This document shows, in pieces, positions 49,568-57,427 of a stretch of DNA of 64,000 nucleotides. Each line of letters opens with the position of its first letter. Within the stretch, counting starts at the first letter, position 1. This stretch comes from Dethiobacter alkaliphilus (GTDB lineage Bacteria; Bacillota; Dethiobacteria; DTU022; UBA8154), in NCBI GenBank assembly GCA_016841605.1, contig JAENYV010000006.1, positions 185,544-249,543 of the forward strand, written 5' to 3'. A model generated the notes under the pieces. It ran no database searches, was not told the DNA's origin, and saw only the letters and a program-made list of their open reading frames with translations. Made by a program: the position numbers and the translations under genes.

Positions 49568-51499
49568 TTGGATGGTGAAAAACTAGCTGATAAAGTAAAA
49601 GTCCAGGTTAAAGACTGGGGGGTAAGGGAAATTACTCCCGGAACAACAGTACTGGAGCTCCTGCGTGAAATAAGCGGGAAACTGGCTAAAGAAGCTCTTG
49701 CAGCAAAAGTGGACGGCAAGGTAATCGATCTGACTACCCCGGTCCATCATGATATTAGTCTGGAGGTTTTAACCTTTGATGACCCTGAAGGGGCGCAGGT
49801 TTACCGCCATACGGCAAGCCATGTTATGGCCCAGGCAGTAAAAGATCTCTACGGTACTCTTCGTCTGGGGATCGGTCCTTCTATTCGCGACGGATTCTAT
49901 TATGATTTTGATCTTTCAAAACCGTTAAACCCTGAAGATTTGGAAAAAATCGAAGGGCAAATGAAGAAGATTATTGCTGAAGATCTGCCTTTACAAAGGA
50001 TCGAGCTGGAACGGAAAAAAGCCCTGGAATTATTTAATGATATGGGAGAAGTTTATAAAGTGGAACTGGTGGAAGGCCTGGAGGAGGGGAGCACTATTTC
50101 CTGTTACCGGCAGGGTAATTTTATTGACCTGTGCGCCGGCCCTCATCTACCCTCCACAGGGAAGCTAAAGGCTGTCAAGCTGTTAAACCTGGCCGGAGCT
50201 TACTGGCGCGGCGATGAAAACCGCCCCATGCTCCAGCGTATTTATGGCACGGCTTTTCCCAAAGCAAAACAGCTCCAGGAATATCTGCAGCGTCTTGAAG
50301 AAGCAAAAAAACGGGATCACCGCAGACTCGGCAGAGAACTCGACCTTTTCTCCTTTCATGAAGAAGGCCCCGGCTTTCCTTTTTTTCATCCCAAGGGTAT
50401 TATCATCAGACGGGAGCTGGAAAACTTTTGGCGGGAAGAACACCGCAAAGCCGGCTATCTGGAAGTAGAAACGCCTATTATTTTGAACCGCAAGCTCTGG
50501 GAGCAGTCGGGCCACTGGGACCATTACCAGGAAAATATGTACTTTACAAAGATAGACGACCAGGATTATGCCGTGAAACCGATGAACTGTCCCGGGTCAA
50601 TGCTTATCTTTAAATCGGGGATGTACAGCTACAGGGACCTGCCCCTGCGCATGGCAGAAATGGGGCTTGTGCACAGGCATGAAAAATCAGGGACACTGCA
50701 CGGATTGATGAGGGTGCGCAGTTTCACTCAGGATGACGCGCATATTTTTATGCTTCCCGAACAGATTGAAGAAGAAGTATCCGGAGTTATTGAACTTGTA
50801 GATAAATTTTACCAGGTTTTTGGGTTTGATTATCATATTGAACTGAGCACCAGACCGGAAAAATCGATGGGTTCTGATGAGATGTGGGAAAAAGCGACTG
50901 CTGCCCTGCATAACGTTCTGCTTAAAAAGAATATTTCCTATACAATTAATGAAGGGGACGGAGCTTTTTATGGCCCCAAAATAGATTTCCATTTGCAGGA
51001 TTCCCTGGGAAGGACCTGGCAATGCGGTACAATTCAGCTTGATTTTCAAATGCCCGAAAAATTTGATCTGAATTACATTGCCCAAGACGGACAAAAACAC
51101 CGTCCGGCCATGATCCACAGGGTTGTTTACGGGGCTATTGAACGTTTTATTGCCCTGCTTATTGAACATTATGCCGGGGCTTTTCCCCTTTGGCTTACTC
51201 CTGTTCAGGTTAGCGTTATCCCCATTACCGAACGGCAGCACGAGTACGCCTCCGGAATAAAAGAACATCTCCAAAAAGAATTAATCAGAGTGGAGCTTGA
51301 TGCCAGAAATGAAAAAGTAGGATATAAGATCAGAGAAGCCCAGGTGAAAAAGGTTCCTTATATGCTGATTGCCGGCGATCGGGAAGCCGCTGACGGGACG
51401 GTATCTCTCCGCCATCGTGAAAAAGGCGATCTGGGTCCGATCAGACTTGATGAATTTGTGGAAAAGGTCAAGAATGAGATAAAGCAAAAAATAAAATGA
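49568..51499 (+). CDS. thrS: threonyl-tRNA synthetase
   Basis: 643-residue class II synthetase that charges tRNA-Thr. TTG start at 49568 after AAAGGGG. Domains: TGS (5-65, TPGTTVLELLREIS-like EITPGTTVLELL), editing/second additional domain with HTASHVMAQAV near 80 and CAGPHLPSTGKL, catalytic core from about 245 (motif 2 MGLVHRHEKSGTLHGLMRVR, motif 3 RPAMIHRVVYGAIERFIALL) and the anticodon-binding domain (VSVIPITERQHEYA). Zinc-binding Cys in MNCPGSM. No T-box is present in the short upstream region, unlike many Firmicutes thrS genes. Confidence 0.97.
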   Translation: MDGEKLADKVKVQVKDWGVREITPGTTVLELLREISGKLAKEALAAKVDGKVIDLTTPVHHDISLEVLTFDDPEGAQVYRHTASHVMAQAVKDLYGTLRLGIGPSIRDGFYYDFDLSKPLNPEDLEKIEGQMKKIIAEDLPLQRIELERKKALELFNDMGEVYKVELVEGLEEGSTISCYRQGNFIDLCAGPHLPSTGKLKAVKLLNLAGAYWRGDENRPMLQRIYGTAFPKAKQLQEYLQRLEEAKKRDHRRLGRELDLFSFHEEGPGFPFFHPKGIIIRRELENFWREEHRKAGYLEVETPIILNRKLWEQSGHWDHYQENMYFTKIDDQDYAVKPMNCPGSMLIFKSGMYSYRDLPLRMAEMGLVHRHEKSGTLHGLMRVRSFTQDDAHIFMLPEQIEEEVSGVIELVDKFYQVFGFDYHIELSTRPEKSMGSDEMWEKATAALHNVLLKKNISYTINEGDGAFYGPKIDFHLQDSLGRTWQCGTIQLDFQMPEKFDLNYIAQDGQKHRPAMIHRVVYGAIERFIALLIEHYAGAFPLWLTPVQVSVIPITERQHEYASGIKEHLQKELIRVELDARNEKVGYKIREAQVKKVPYMLIAGDREAADGTVSLRHREKGDLGPIRLDEFVEKVKNEIKQKIK

Positions 51500-51527
51500 A
51501 CAAATGAACAAATGAACAAATGAACAA
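51496..51527. repeat. 8-bp tandem repeat at the thrS stop
   Basis: Four copies of ATGAACAA beginning at the thrS stop codon; a short simple repeat in the intergenic region. Confidence 0.7.
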
Positions 51528-51563
51528 AAGAACAGAAAATAAGAAAAAATTATCAAAAAGTAT

Positions 51564-51592
51564 TTGACGGATATCTGTCTTTGTGATATATT
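51564..51592 (+). promoter_or_regulatory. promoter of the infC-rpmI-rplT operon
   Basis: TTGACG (51564-51569), 17-base spacer, TATATT (51587-51592). Confidence 0.65.
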
Positions 51593-51599
51593 TACTTCC

Positions 51600-51720
51600 G
51601 TAATAAGAAGAAGCTTAGCTTCTCACCTTGCGGCGCATTTAAGCTGTTACCAGGGTTATCATGGTAAAGATTTTAATAAGCGGTGATTTAATGCAGGTGA
51701 GGTCAGCCTGCATTTTTTAT
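51600..51720 (+). promoter_or_regulatory. infC leader with attenuator-like terminator
   Basis: Leader RNA of about 150 bases before infC. It ends in a terminator hairpin (AATGCAGG / CCTGCATT, 51690-51714, then TTTT) upstream of the infC ribosome site. In Firmicutes this operon is autoregulated by ribosomal protein L20 acting on such a leader; the same is inferred here from position and terminator only. Confidence 0.6.
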
Positions 51721-51758
51721 TTATATTTTCATGAATAGATTCCGGAGGTGAAATAAAG

Positions 51759-52265
51759 ATTAGCAAGGAATTATTGATTAACCACAAGATTAGAGCTCGA
51801 GAGGTCAGACTTGTCGGAACTGAGGGTGAACAACTCGGTATTATGTCTTTGGACGAGGCATTAAACCTGGCACGGGAAAAAAACCTGGATCTGGTTAATA
51901 TCGCGCCACAGGCAAAGCCTCCTGTTTGTAGAATTATGGATTTCGGTAAATACAAATTTGAGCAGAGCAAGCGAGAGAAGGAAGCCCGCAAGAAACAAAA
52001 GACGACCTCTGTAAAGGAAATTAAAATGCGTCCCAACATTGAAAGTCATGATTTTCAGGTCAAGGTTCGCAATGGTATACGTTTCCTGCAAAGCGGAGAT
52101 AAAGTAAAGGCTTCCGTCGTTTTTCGCGGCAGAGAGATTACGCATCCGGAACTGGGCCGGGAACTTTGCAAGAAGCTTGCTCAAGAATTGGAGCAGGTCT
52201 CTAATGTAGAACGAGAACCAAAAATCGAGGGAAGAAACATGGTGATGATTCTCTCGCCTAAGTGA
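51759..52265 (+). CDS. infC: translation initiation factor IF-3 (AUU start)
   Basis: 168-residue IF-3, which binds the 30S subunit and checks initiation codons. The first conventional start (TTG 51774) would remove the conserved first residues; ATT at 51759 lies eight bases after GGAGGTG and gives [20 protein letters not shown], the normal Firmicutes N-terminus. AUU is the known rare start of infC, used for self-control because IF-3 discriminates against it. Both IF-3 domains are complete ([33 protein letters not shown]). Confidence 0.93.
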   Translation: MSKELLINHKIRAREVRLVGTEGEQLGIMSLDEALNLAREKNLDLVNIAPQAKPPVCRIMDFGKYKFEQSKREKEARKKQKTTSVKEIKMRPNIESHDFQVKVRNGIRFLQSGDKVKASVVFRGREITHPELGRELCKKLAQELEQVSNVEREPKIEGRNMVMILSPK

Positions 52266-52302
52266 AAATATACTCAAAATATTGGAAGAAGGGGACATAC
52301 AA

Positions 52303-52497
52303 ATGCCGAAAATGAAAACACATCGTGGGGCAGCGAAACGGTTTAAAAAAACAAAAACCGGAAAAATAAAGAGATTTCATGCCTTTCACAGTCATATCCT
52401 GGAGAAGAAAACTCCCAAAAGAAAAAGGAAGCTGCGCGGTTCTTCTCTAGTAGCAAAAAGTGATCTTAAAAGAGTCAGCAATTTACTGCCGTATTAA
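52303..52497 (+). CDS. rpmI: ribosomal protein bL35
   Basis: 64-residue large-subunit protein. ATG 52303 ([20 protein letters not shown]) is chosen over the open frame from 52282 because the protein starts there in all families and GAAGAAGGGG lies upstream. Very basic; ends [11 protein letters not shown]. Between infC and rplT. Confidence 0.95.
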   Translation: MPKMKTHRGAAKRFKKTKTGKIKRFHAFHSHILEKKTPKRKRKLRGSSLVAKSDLKRVSNLLPY

Positions 52498-52520
52498 TTA
52501 ACCGACAAGGAGGGTGCATG

Positions 52521-52877
52521 ATGCCCAGAGTAAAGAATAGCGTTACTACAAGAAAGAGAAGGAAAAAGATCCTTAAACTGGCCAAGGGATACTTTGGCTC
52601 AAAGAGTAAACTTTTCAGGGTTGCTAATCAGCAGGTGATGAGATCACTGGCCTATGCCTATCGGGATCGCAAAGTACGTAAAAGAGATTTTCGCAAGCTT
52701 TGGATTGCGCGGATTAATGCGGCAACCAGGAATAACGGGCTTTCATACAGCAAATTTATGAATGGATTAAAAAAAGCCGGGGTACAAGTAAACAGAAAAA
52801 TGCTGGCTGAATTGGCTGTCAGTGATCCTATTGCCTTCAAAAAAATGGTGGAGGTAGCTCAGGAAAAACTTTCCTAA
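52521..52877 (+). CDS. rplT: ribosomal protein bL20
   Basis: 118-residue large-subunit assembly protein and probable autoregulator of this operon. Start at the second of two adjacent ATGs ([18 protein letters not shown]), with AAGGAGGG upstream. Core [20 protein letters not shown] and C-terminal [20 protein letters not shown] are intact. Confidence 0.96.
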   Translation: MPRVKNSVTTRKRRKKILKLAKGYFGSKSKLFRVANQQVMRSLAYAYRDRKVRKRDFRKLWIARINAATRNNGLSYSKFMNGLKKAGVQVNRKMLAELAVSDPIAFKKMVEVAQEKLS

Positions 52878-52924
52878 AAGGGGGTTGAGAACGCAGATCA
52901 GTTTTTTTAAGGAGATGTTATCCC

Positions 52925-54256
52925 TTGAAAATCAATGGAAATGCTCTTTCACCGGCCAGATTTCTGGTAGGTGGCTTTGCTGCAATGATTATTGCGGGAA
53001 CTGTCCTGCTTTCTCTTCCTATCGCAACTAAAACAGGCGAGTTTAATTTTATTAACGCTCTTTTTACCGCGACCTCTGCCGTATGTGTTACCGGGCTGGT
53101 AGTGGTGGATACCGGAACATTTTATACTATTTTCGGACAGGTCGTTATCATGCTGTTGATCCTGGGGGGAGCGCTGGGTTTTATGACCTCAGCCACCATT
53201 ATTTTTGTCCTCCTGGGTAAACGGATATCTTTAAAAGATCGTCTCGTGATTAAAGAAGCGCTTAACACTTATTCCATACAAGGCGTTGTAGCGCTTATTA
53301 TTTCTATTATAAAAATGGCTGCTTTTGTCATAATTGCCGGAAGCTTACTGTTAAGCTTCCGTTTTGTCCCCCAACTCGGTTGGAGCAGGGGGCTTTTTTT
53401 CTCATTATTCCATGCTATTTCAGCTTTCGGCAATGCCGGATTTGATTTAATAGGAGAATACAGGAGCCTAACGATATATACCGGGGATTATCTGGTCAGC
53501 GGGACAATTCTCGCTCTTTTTCTTTTTGGAGGACTGGGTTTTACCGTTGTTCTTGATCTTTTTCACAAGAAAAAGGGTGTGCACTTTGCCCTGCATACCA
53601 GGATGGTTTTGTTTGTGACAGTATTGCTCCTGGTAACTGGAACGTCCCTTGTTTATCTTCTTGAATTCAATAATCCTGAAACGATGGGGAATCTGGGGGC
53701 AGGGAACAAATTATTTGCCGCTTTCTTTACAGCAGCAACACCCCGGACTGCCGGGTTCAACATTTTACCGACCGATCTTTTGCACCCTGCCACACTTTTT
53801 TTACTTTTGTTGCTTATGTTTATCGGAGCTTCACCTGCTTCTACCGGAGGCGGAATCAAGACAACGACATTTGCTGTTCTTCTGGCAACAATTAAAGCAC
53901 AAATAACAGGTAATAAAGAAATCGTTCTTTTTGAAAAGCGTATTCCCGAAAATTTAGTTTTTAAGGCGCTGACTATCGTTTTTTTAGCCCTCTCGCTTAT
54001 TTTTACCGTAATATTTTTCTTGGTAATAGTCGAAAATAAGGCCGTACTGGATATAACATTTGAAGTATTTTCCGCTTTCAGTACTGTCGGGCTAAGCACG
54101 GGGATTACTCCGGATCTAACAACAACAGGGAAAGCGCTGATCATAATTACCATGTTTACAGGGCGACTTGGACCATTAACCATGCTTTTAGCGTTGACCA
54201 GAAAGGTCCATCCCGTTGGCGTGAGATATCCTGAAGAAAAAATTTTAATCGGATAA
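52925..54256 (+). CDS. ktrB: KtrB/TrkH-type potassium uptake membrane subunit
   Basis: 443-residue ion-translocating subunit. TTG start after AAGGAGATG. Four repeated M1-P-M2 units with the selectivity-filter glycines in TSAVCVTGLVVVD, AISAFGNAGFDLIG, AATPRTAGFNILP and AFSTVGLSTGITP. Length and motifs favour KtrB, driven by Na+ or membrane potential, over the longer TrkH. The following gene encodes its cytosolic ring subunit KtrA. Confidence 0.92.
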   Translation: MKINGNALSPARFLVGGFAAMIIAGTVLLSLPIATKTGEFNFINALFTATSAVCVTGLVVVDTGTFYTIFGQVVIMLLILGGALGFMTSATIIFVLLGKRISLKDRLVIKEALNTYSIQGVVALIISIIKMAAFVIIAGSLLLSFRFVPQLGWSRGLFFSLFHAISAFGNAGFDLIGEYRSLTIYTGDYLVSGTILALFLFGGLGFTVVLDLFHKKKGVHFALHTRMVLFVTVLLLVTGTSLVYLLEFNNPETMGNLGAGNKLFAAFFTAATPRTAGFNILPTDLLHPATLFLLLLLMFIGASPASTGGGIKTTTFAVLLATIKAQITGNKEIVLFEKRIPENLVFKALTIVFLALSLIFTVIFFLVIVENKAVLDITFEVFSAFSTVGLSTGITPDLTTTGKALIIITMFTGRLGPLTMLLALTRKVHPVGVRYPEEKILIG

Positions 54257-54317
54257 AAATAGACGACGGAGAGAATACGGAAATTGTCTTTGGAAGGGAG
54301 GATGTAACCCTTTTATT

Positions 54318-54968
54318 ATGAAACGAAAAATGTTTGGAGTTATCGGAGCCGGAAGATTTGGGGAGAGTCTTGCCATTGCCCTTTCCGAAATGGGACATGA
54401 TGTCCTCATTGTTGATAGCAACGAGAAAATAATCCAGGAACTGGCGGATAAAGTTACACATGCGGTTCAGGCCGATTCTACCAATGAACAGATTTTAAAA
54501 ACCCTGGGAATGAAAAATTTCGATAAGGTCGTAGTGGCTATTGGCGATTTGGAAGCCAGTATCCTGACGTGTCTTATTCTTAGAGAGCAGGGCGTCCAAC
54601 ATGTTATCGCCAAGGCTCGCACCTCACTCCACGGAAAACTGCTGGAAAAGATTGGCGTTGACCGGGTTGTTTTCCCGGAACGGGATATGGGAATTCGACT
54701 GGCAAAAAATCTGCTGGCAAGCAGTATTCTGGATTATATTAACCTTTCTCCCGATTATTCCGTAACAGAGCTTCTTGCCCAGCCCTTTATGGTGGGAGTA
54801 TCCCTGGGGGATCTCGCTCTCCGGGCAAAATACGGAGTCAACGTGATAGCTATACGTTCCGGAGGAAAAATTAATATTTCCCCCATGGCGACGGATGTAA
54901 TAAAAGAAAATGATCTGCTGGTTATCATCGGAGATAATAAAGCAATGGAGAAACTAATAAAGGAATAA
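54318..54968 (+). CDS. ktrA: KtrA/TrkA regulatory subunit (RCK domain)
   Basis: 216-residue cytoplasmic subunit that gates KtrB. N-terminal RCK/TrkA_N domain with nucleotide-binding GVIGAGRFGESLAIALSEMG and acidic LIVDSNEK, then TrkA_C from about 135 (YSVTELLAQPFMVGVSLGDL; NDLLVIIGDNKAMEKL). ATP/ADP or NAD(H) and c-di-AMP control such subunits in related bacteria. Separated from ktrB by 61 bases, with GGAAGGGAGG in the gap. Confidence 0.92.
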   Translation: MKRKMFGVIGAGRFGESLAIALSEMGHDVLIVDSNEKIIQELADKVTHAVQADSTNEQILKTLGMKNFDKVVVAIGDLEASILTCLILREQGVQHVIAKARTSLHGKLLEKIGVDRVVFPERDMGIRLAKNLLASSILDYINLSPDYSVTELLAQPFMVGVSLGDLALRAKYGVNVIAIRSGGKINISPMATDVIKENDLLVIIGDNKAMEKLIKE

Positions 54969-54976
54969 GATGCCCA

Positions 54977-55792
54977 ATGAATATAAACGCTTCTCTTCCT
55001 GTCCGGATACTAAAAGAATATCGAAAAATGAGCATGAGGAAGTTTAGAAAAAAAGAAGGGAAGATGCTTTTAGAAGGAGGTCAGCTTCTCCGGGAAGCGT
55101 TATCAGCCGGCATTGAACCGGAAAGCCTGCTTTATACTTCTCAGTTTGCTGTAAAACCGGGTTCGGAAGCGCTGCTGGCCGGAATTGGTAAAACAAGGGC
55201 CTTCATGGTGGATGCGTCTACTTTTGCTGTAATTGCCCAAACGGAAACACCCCAGGGAGTTGCAGCGATCGCACGCATTCCGAAAAGCCCGAAAAATATG
55301 CTTTCGCAGAATCAGGGTTTTTTCTTAATTCTGGACCGCATCCAGGATCCGGGGAACCTGGGAACTATTATCAGGACAGCTGCTGCCGGCGATGTAAACG
55401 GTATCATCCTTCTCCACGGCACAGCTGACCCGTATAGCCCCAAGGTCTTGAGGGCTTCAATGGGGGGCGTTTTCTATATCCCTATTATCTGTGAGGCTGA
55501 CCTGCCGGACTGGTATGAGACCATGAAAAGACAGGGGATCCAGCTAATTGCTGCCGATCCGAAAGGGAATATGCCGTACTACAATGTTGATTTCAACAGG
55601 TCCAGCGCCGTCATTATCGGTAATGAAAGCAGGGGAACGGATCAACTTTTGCTGGAAAAAGCAAAAATAAACGCTTTTATCCCTTTAAAGGGAAGGCTTA
55701 CAACACTTAATGCTGCTGTTGCTGCCGCAGCTTTTATCCTGGAAAATCAGCGTCAGAAAGATTTCACTTTACTTGTTCAGGATACGGAATAA
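54977..55792 (+). CDS. SpoU-family RNA 2'-O-methyltransferase
   Basis: 271 residues: an N-terminal substrate-binding domain (KFRKKEGKMLLEGGQLLREA) and a C-terminal SpoU trefoil-knot domain with FLILDRIQDPGNLGTIIRTA (motif 1, catalytic Asn and Arg), VIIGNESRGTD (motif 2) and IPLKGRLTTLNAAVAAAAFI (motif 3, usually SLNVAVAA). Methylates a ribose in rRNA or tRNA; target unknown. Firmicutes commonly carry this gene (ysgA type) next to pheST, as here. Confidence 0.9.
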   Translation: MNINASLPVRILKEYRKMSMRKFRKKEGKMLLEGGQLLREALSAGIEPESLLYTSQFAVKPGSEALLAGIGKTRAFMVDASTFAVIAQTETPQGVAAIARIPKSPKNMLSQNQGFFLILDRIQDPGNLGTIIRTAAAGDVNGIILLHGTADPYSPKVLRASMGGVFYIPIICEADLPDWYETMKRQGIQLIAADPKGNMPYYNVDFNRSSAVIIGNESRGTDQLLLEKAKINAFIPLKGRLTTLNAAVAAAAFILENQRQKDFTLLVQDTE

Positions 55793-55950
55793 AAAAAGTC
55801 TTTATCGTCTTCAAATTATTTCGTCTCATATTATTCTGAATTTTTATTGCCGGAACACGGGCTTGTAACCAAGTTCACATTGTTTTTTTAAATAAGTTAT
55901 GCTATAATTGATTCAGGTTCCTGAAAGATTTTAGGAAAGGGGTCATTTTT

Positions 55951-56040
55951 ATGTTGACCGCCGAATTTTTCTGGAAATTATTTGAAAGTACTGGATCGGT
56001 AGCTGCTTACTTACTATATAAACGTCTTCGTTCCTGTTAA
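55951..56040 (+). CDS. yqzL: YqzL-like microprotein (29 residues)
   Basis: A short frame, ATG 55951 to TAA 56040, with AGGAAAGGGG upstream: starts MLTAEFFWKLFESTGSVAAY and ends LLYKRLRSC. The pattern F-W-x-x-F-x-x-TG-S-hydrophobic-x-AYLLYK is that of the YqzL family, tiny proteins conserved in spore formers. It is usually missed by gene callers. Function unknown. Confidence 0.75.
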   Translation: MLTAEFFWKLFESTGSVAAYLLYKRLRSC

Positions 56041-56055
56041 AAATCAAATGATCTT

Positions 56056-56296
56056 AAGACTGTGATGGGGAAGAGTAATCCTGCGCTGCTCTCTACAGAG
56101 AGGAGGGACTTGGCTGAAAGCCCTCTGAGAAAAGCCTTGACGAAGTTCACCCCGGAGTTAACGGTTGAAAGGCCGGTGTCCGAGTAAGCCGCTTTCGGAA
56201 TGCACCGTTATCGTTTTGGAGCGAACTCCTAAAGAGAGTTAAGAAGGGTGGTACCGCGGAAAACTTTCGTCCCATAAGCAGGGCGAAAGTTTTTTA
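56056..56296 (+). promoter_or_regulatory. T-box leader (Phe specifier) controlling pheST
   Basis: tRNA-sensing leader. Stem I with the specifier codon TTC at 56146-56148 (in GAAGTTCACC), the T-box sequence AGGGTGGTACCGCGG at 56244-56258 that pairs with the uncharged tRNA acceptor end, and a terminator AACTTTCGTCC / GGGCGAAAGTT followed by T6 (56262-56296). Uncharged tRNA-Phe (gene at 25923) would stabilise the antiterminator and switch on pheS-pheT. Confidence 0.95.
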
Positions 56297-56374
56297 GTTT
56301 ATTTCAAGGGAAAATGGTAAAAAATAATGTATTAACTAACTTTACCGGTTTGTTACTACAGGGGAGGCTTAAAA

Positions 56375-57409
56375 ATGCAGGAAAAAGTTCGTGAAAAGAT
56401 CGAGGAATTACAGTTACAGTTCCAGCAAGAAATTAACGGGGCACTGGATCTTGAAGCAGTAGAAAAACTCCGGATCAGGTTTCTCGGGAAAAAAGGCGAA
56501 GTAACTGCATTGATGCGAGGAATGAGTCAGTTTTCCGCTGAAGAGAGACCTTTATTTGGGAAATTACTTAACGAATTTAAAAGCTCTGCGGAACAAATAC
56601 TGGAAAATCGCAAAAAAGAGCTGAAAGAGAAGGACGCCTCTCTCCGCTGGGAAAAAGAACGCCTGGATATTACTCTCCCGGGAAGACCTTTTCCCCTTGG
56701 TCGAAAACATCCGTTAACCATAATTTCAGAGGAGATAGAGGAAATTTTTTCCTGTATGGGCTTTCAAATTGCTGAGGGTCCGGAAGTTGAGACGGACTAC
56801 TATAATTTTGAAGCGCTTAATATTCCCAAAGAACACCCGGCCAGGGATATGCAGGACTCCTTCTATATCAATCCGGAAGTTCTTTTGCGTACACATACAT
56901 CCCCGATGCAGGTTCGAACAATGGAAGTGATGGCCCCACAGCTTCCTGTCAGGATAATTTGTCCGGGAAAAGTATATCGCAGGGATGATGACGTAACTCA
57001 TTCACCCATGTTTCACCAGGTTGAGGGTTTGGTAGTGGACAAGGGTATATCACTGGCCGACCTGAAAGGAATTTTATTGCTTTTTACCAGAGAAATGTTC
57101 GGTAAAGGTAGAGAGCTTCGATTTCGACCAAGTTTCTTCCCGTTTACGGAACCCAGTGCGGAAGTCGATATTTCATGTATCATCTGCGGCGGAAGCGGCT
57201 GCCGGACCTGTGGAGACACAGGATGGCTGGAGATACTGGGCTCGGGAATGGTCCATCCGCGGGTGTTGGAAGTATCGGGTTATAACCCCGAGGAAGTAAC
57301 CGGTTACGCTTTTGGTATCGGTATTGAACGTATTGCCATGCTGAAATACGGAATTGATGATATCCGGCTTTTTTACCAGAATGATTTGCGCATGTTGCAG
57401 CAATATTGA
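56375..57409 (+). CDS. pheS: phenylalanyl-tRNA synthetase alpha subunit
   Basis: 344-residue catalytic subunit. N-terminal coiled coil (1-90), then the class II core: [58 protein letters not shown] and motif 3 [12 protein letters not shown] (here [17 protein letters not shown]). The Cys-rich [17 protein letters not shown] near 268 is a normal family feature. Downstream of the T-box; pheT follows after 18 bases. Confidence 0.97.
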   Translation: MQEKVREKIEELQLQFQQEINGALDLEAVEKLRIRFLGKKGEVTALMRGMSQFSAEERPLFGKLLNEFKSSAEQILENRKKELKEKDASLRWEKERLDITLPGRPFPLGRKHPLTIISEEIEEIFSCMGFQIAEGPEVETDYYNFEALNIPKEHPARDMQDSFYINPEVLLRTHTSPMQVRTMEVMAPQLPVRIICPGKVYRRDDDVTHSPMFHQVEGLVVDKGISLADLKGILLLFTREMFGKGRELRFRPSFFPFTEPSAEVDISCIICGGSGCRTCGDTGWLEILGSGMVHPRVLEVSGYNPEEVTGYAFGIGIERIAMLKYGIDDIRLFYQNDLRMLQQY

Positions 57410-57427
57410 AAGAAAGGAGAAGTTTGC

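Noticed and set aside
51496..51527. Functional minisatellite or CRISPR-like repeat after thrS
   Set aside because: Only four 8-bp units in an AT-rich spacer; simple repeat without evidence of function.
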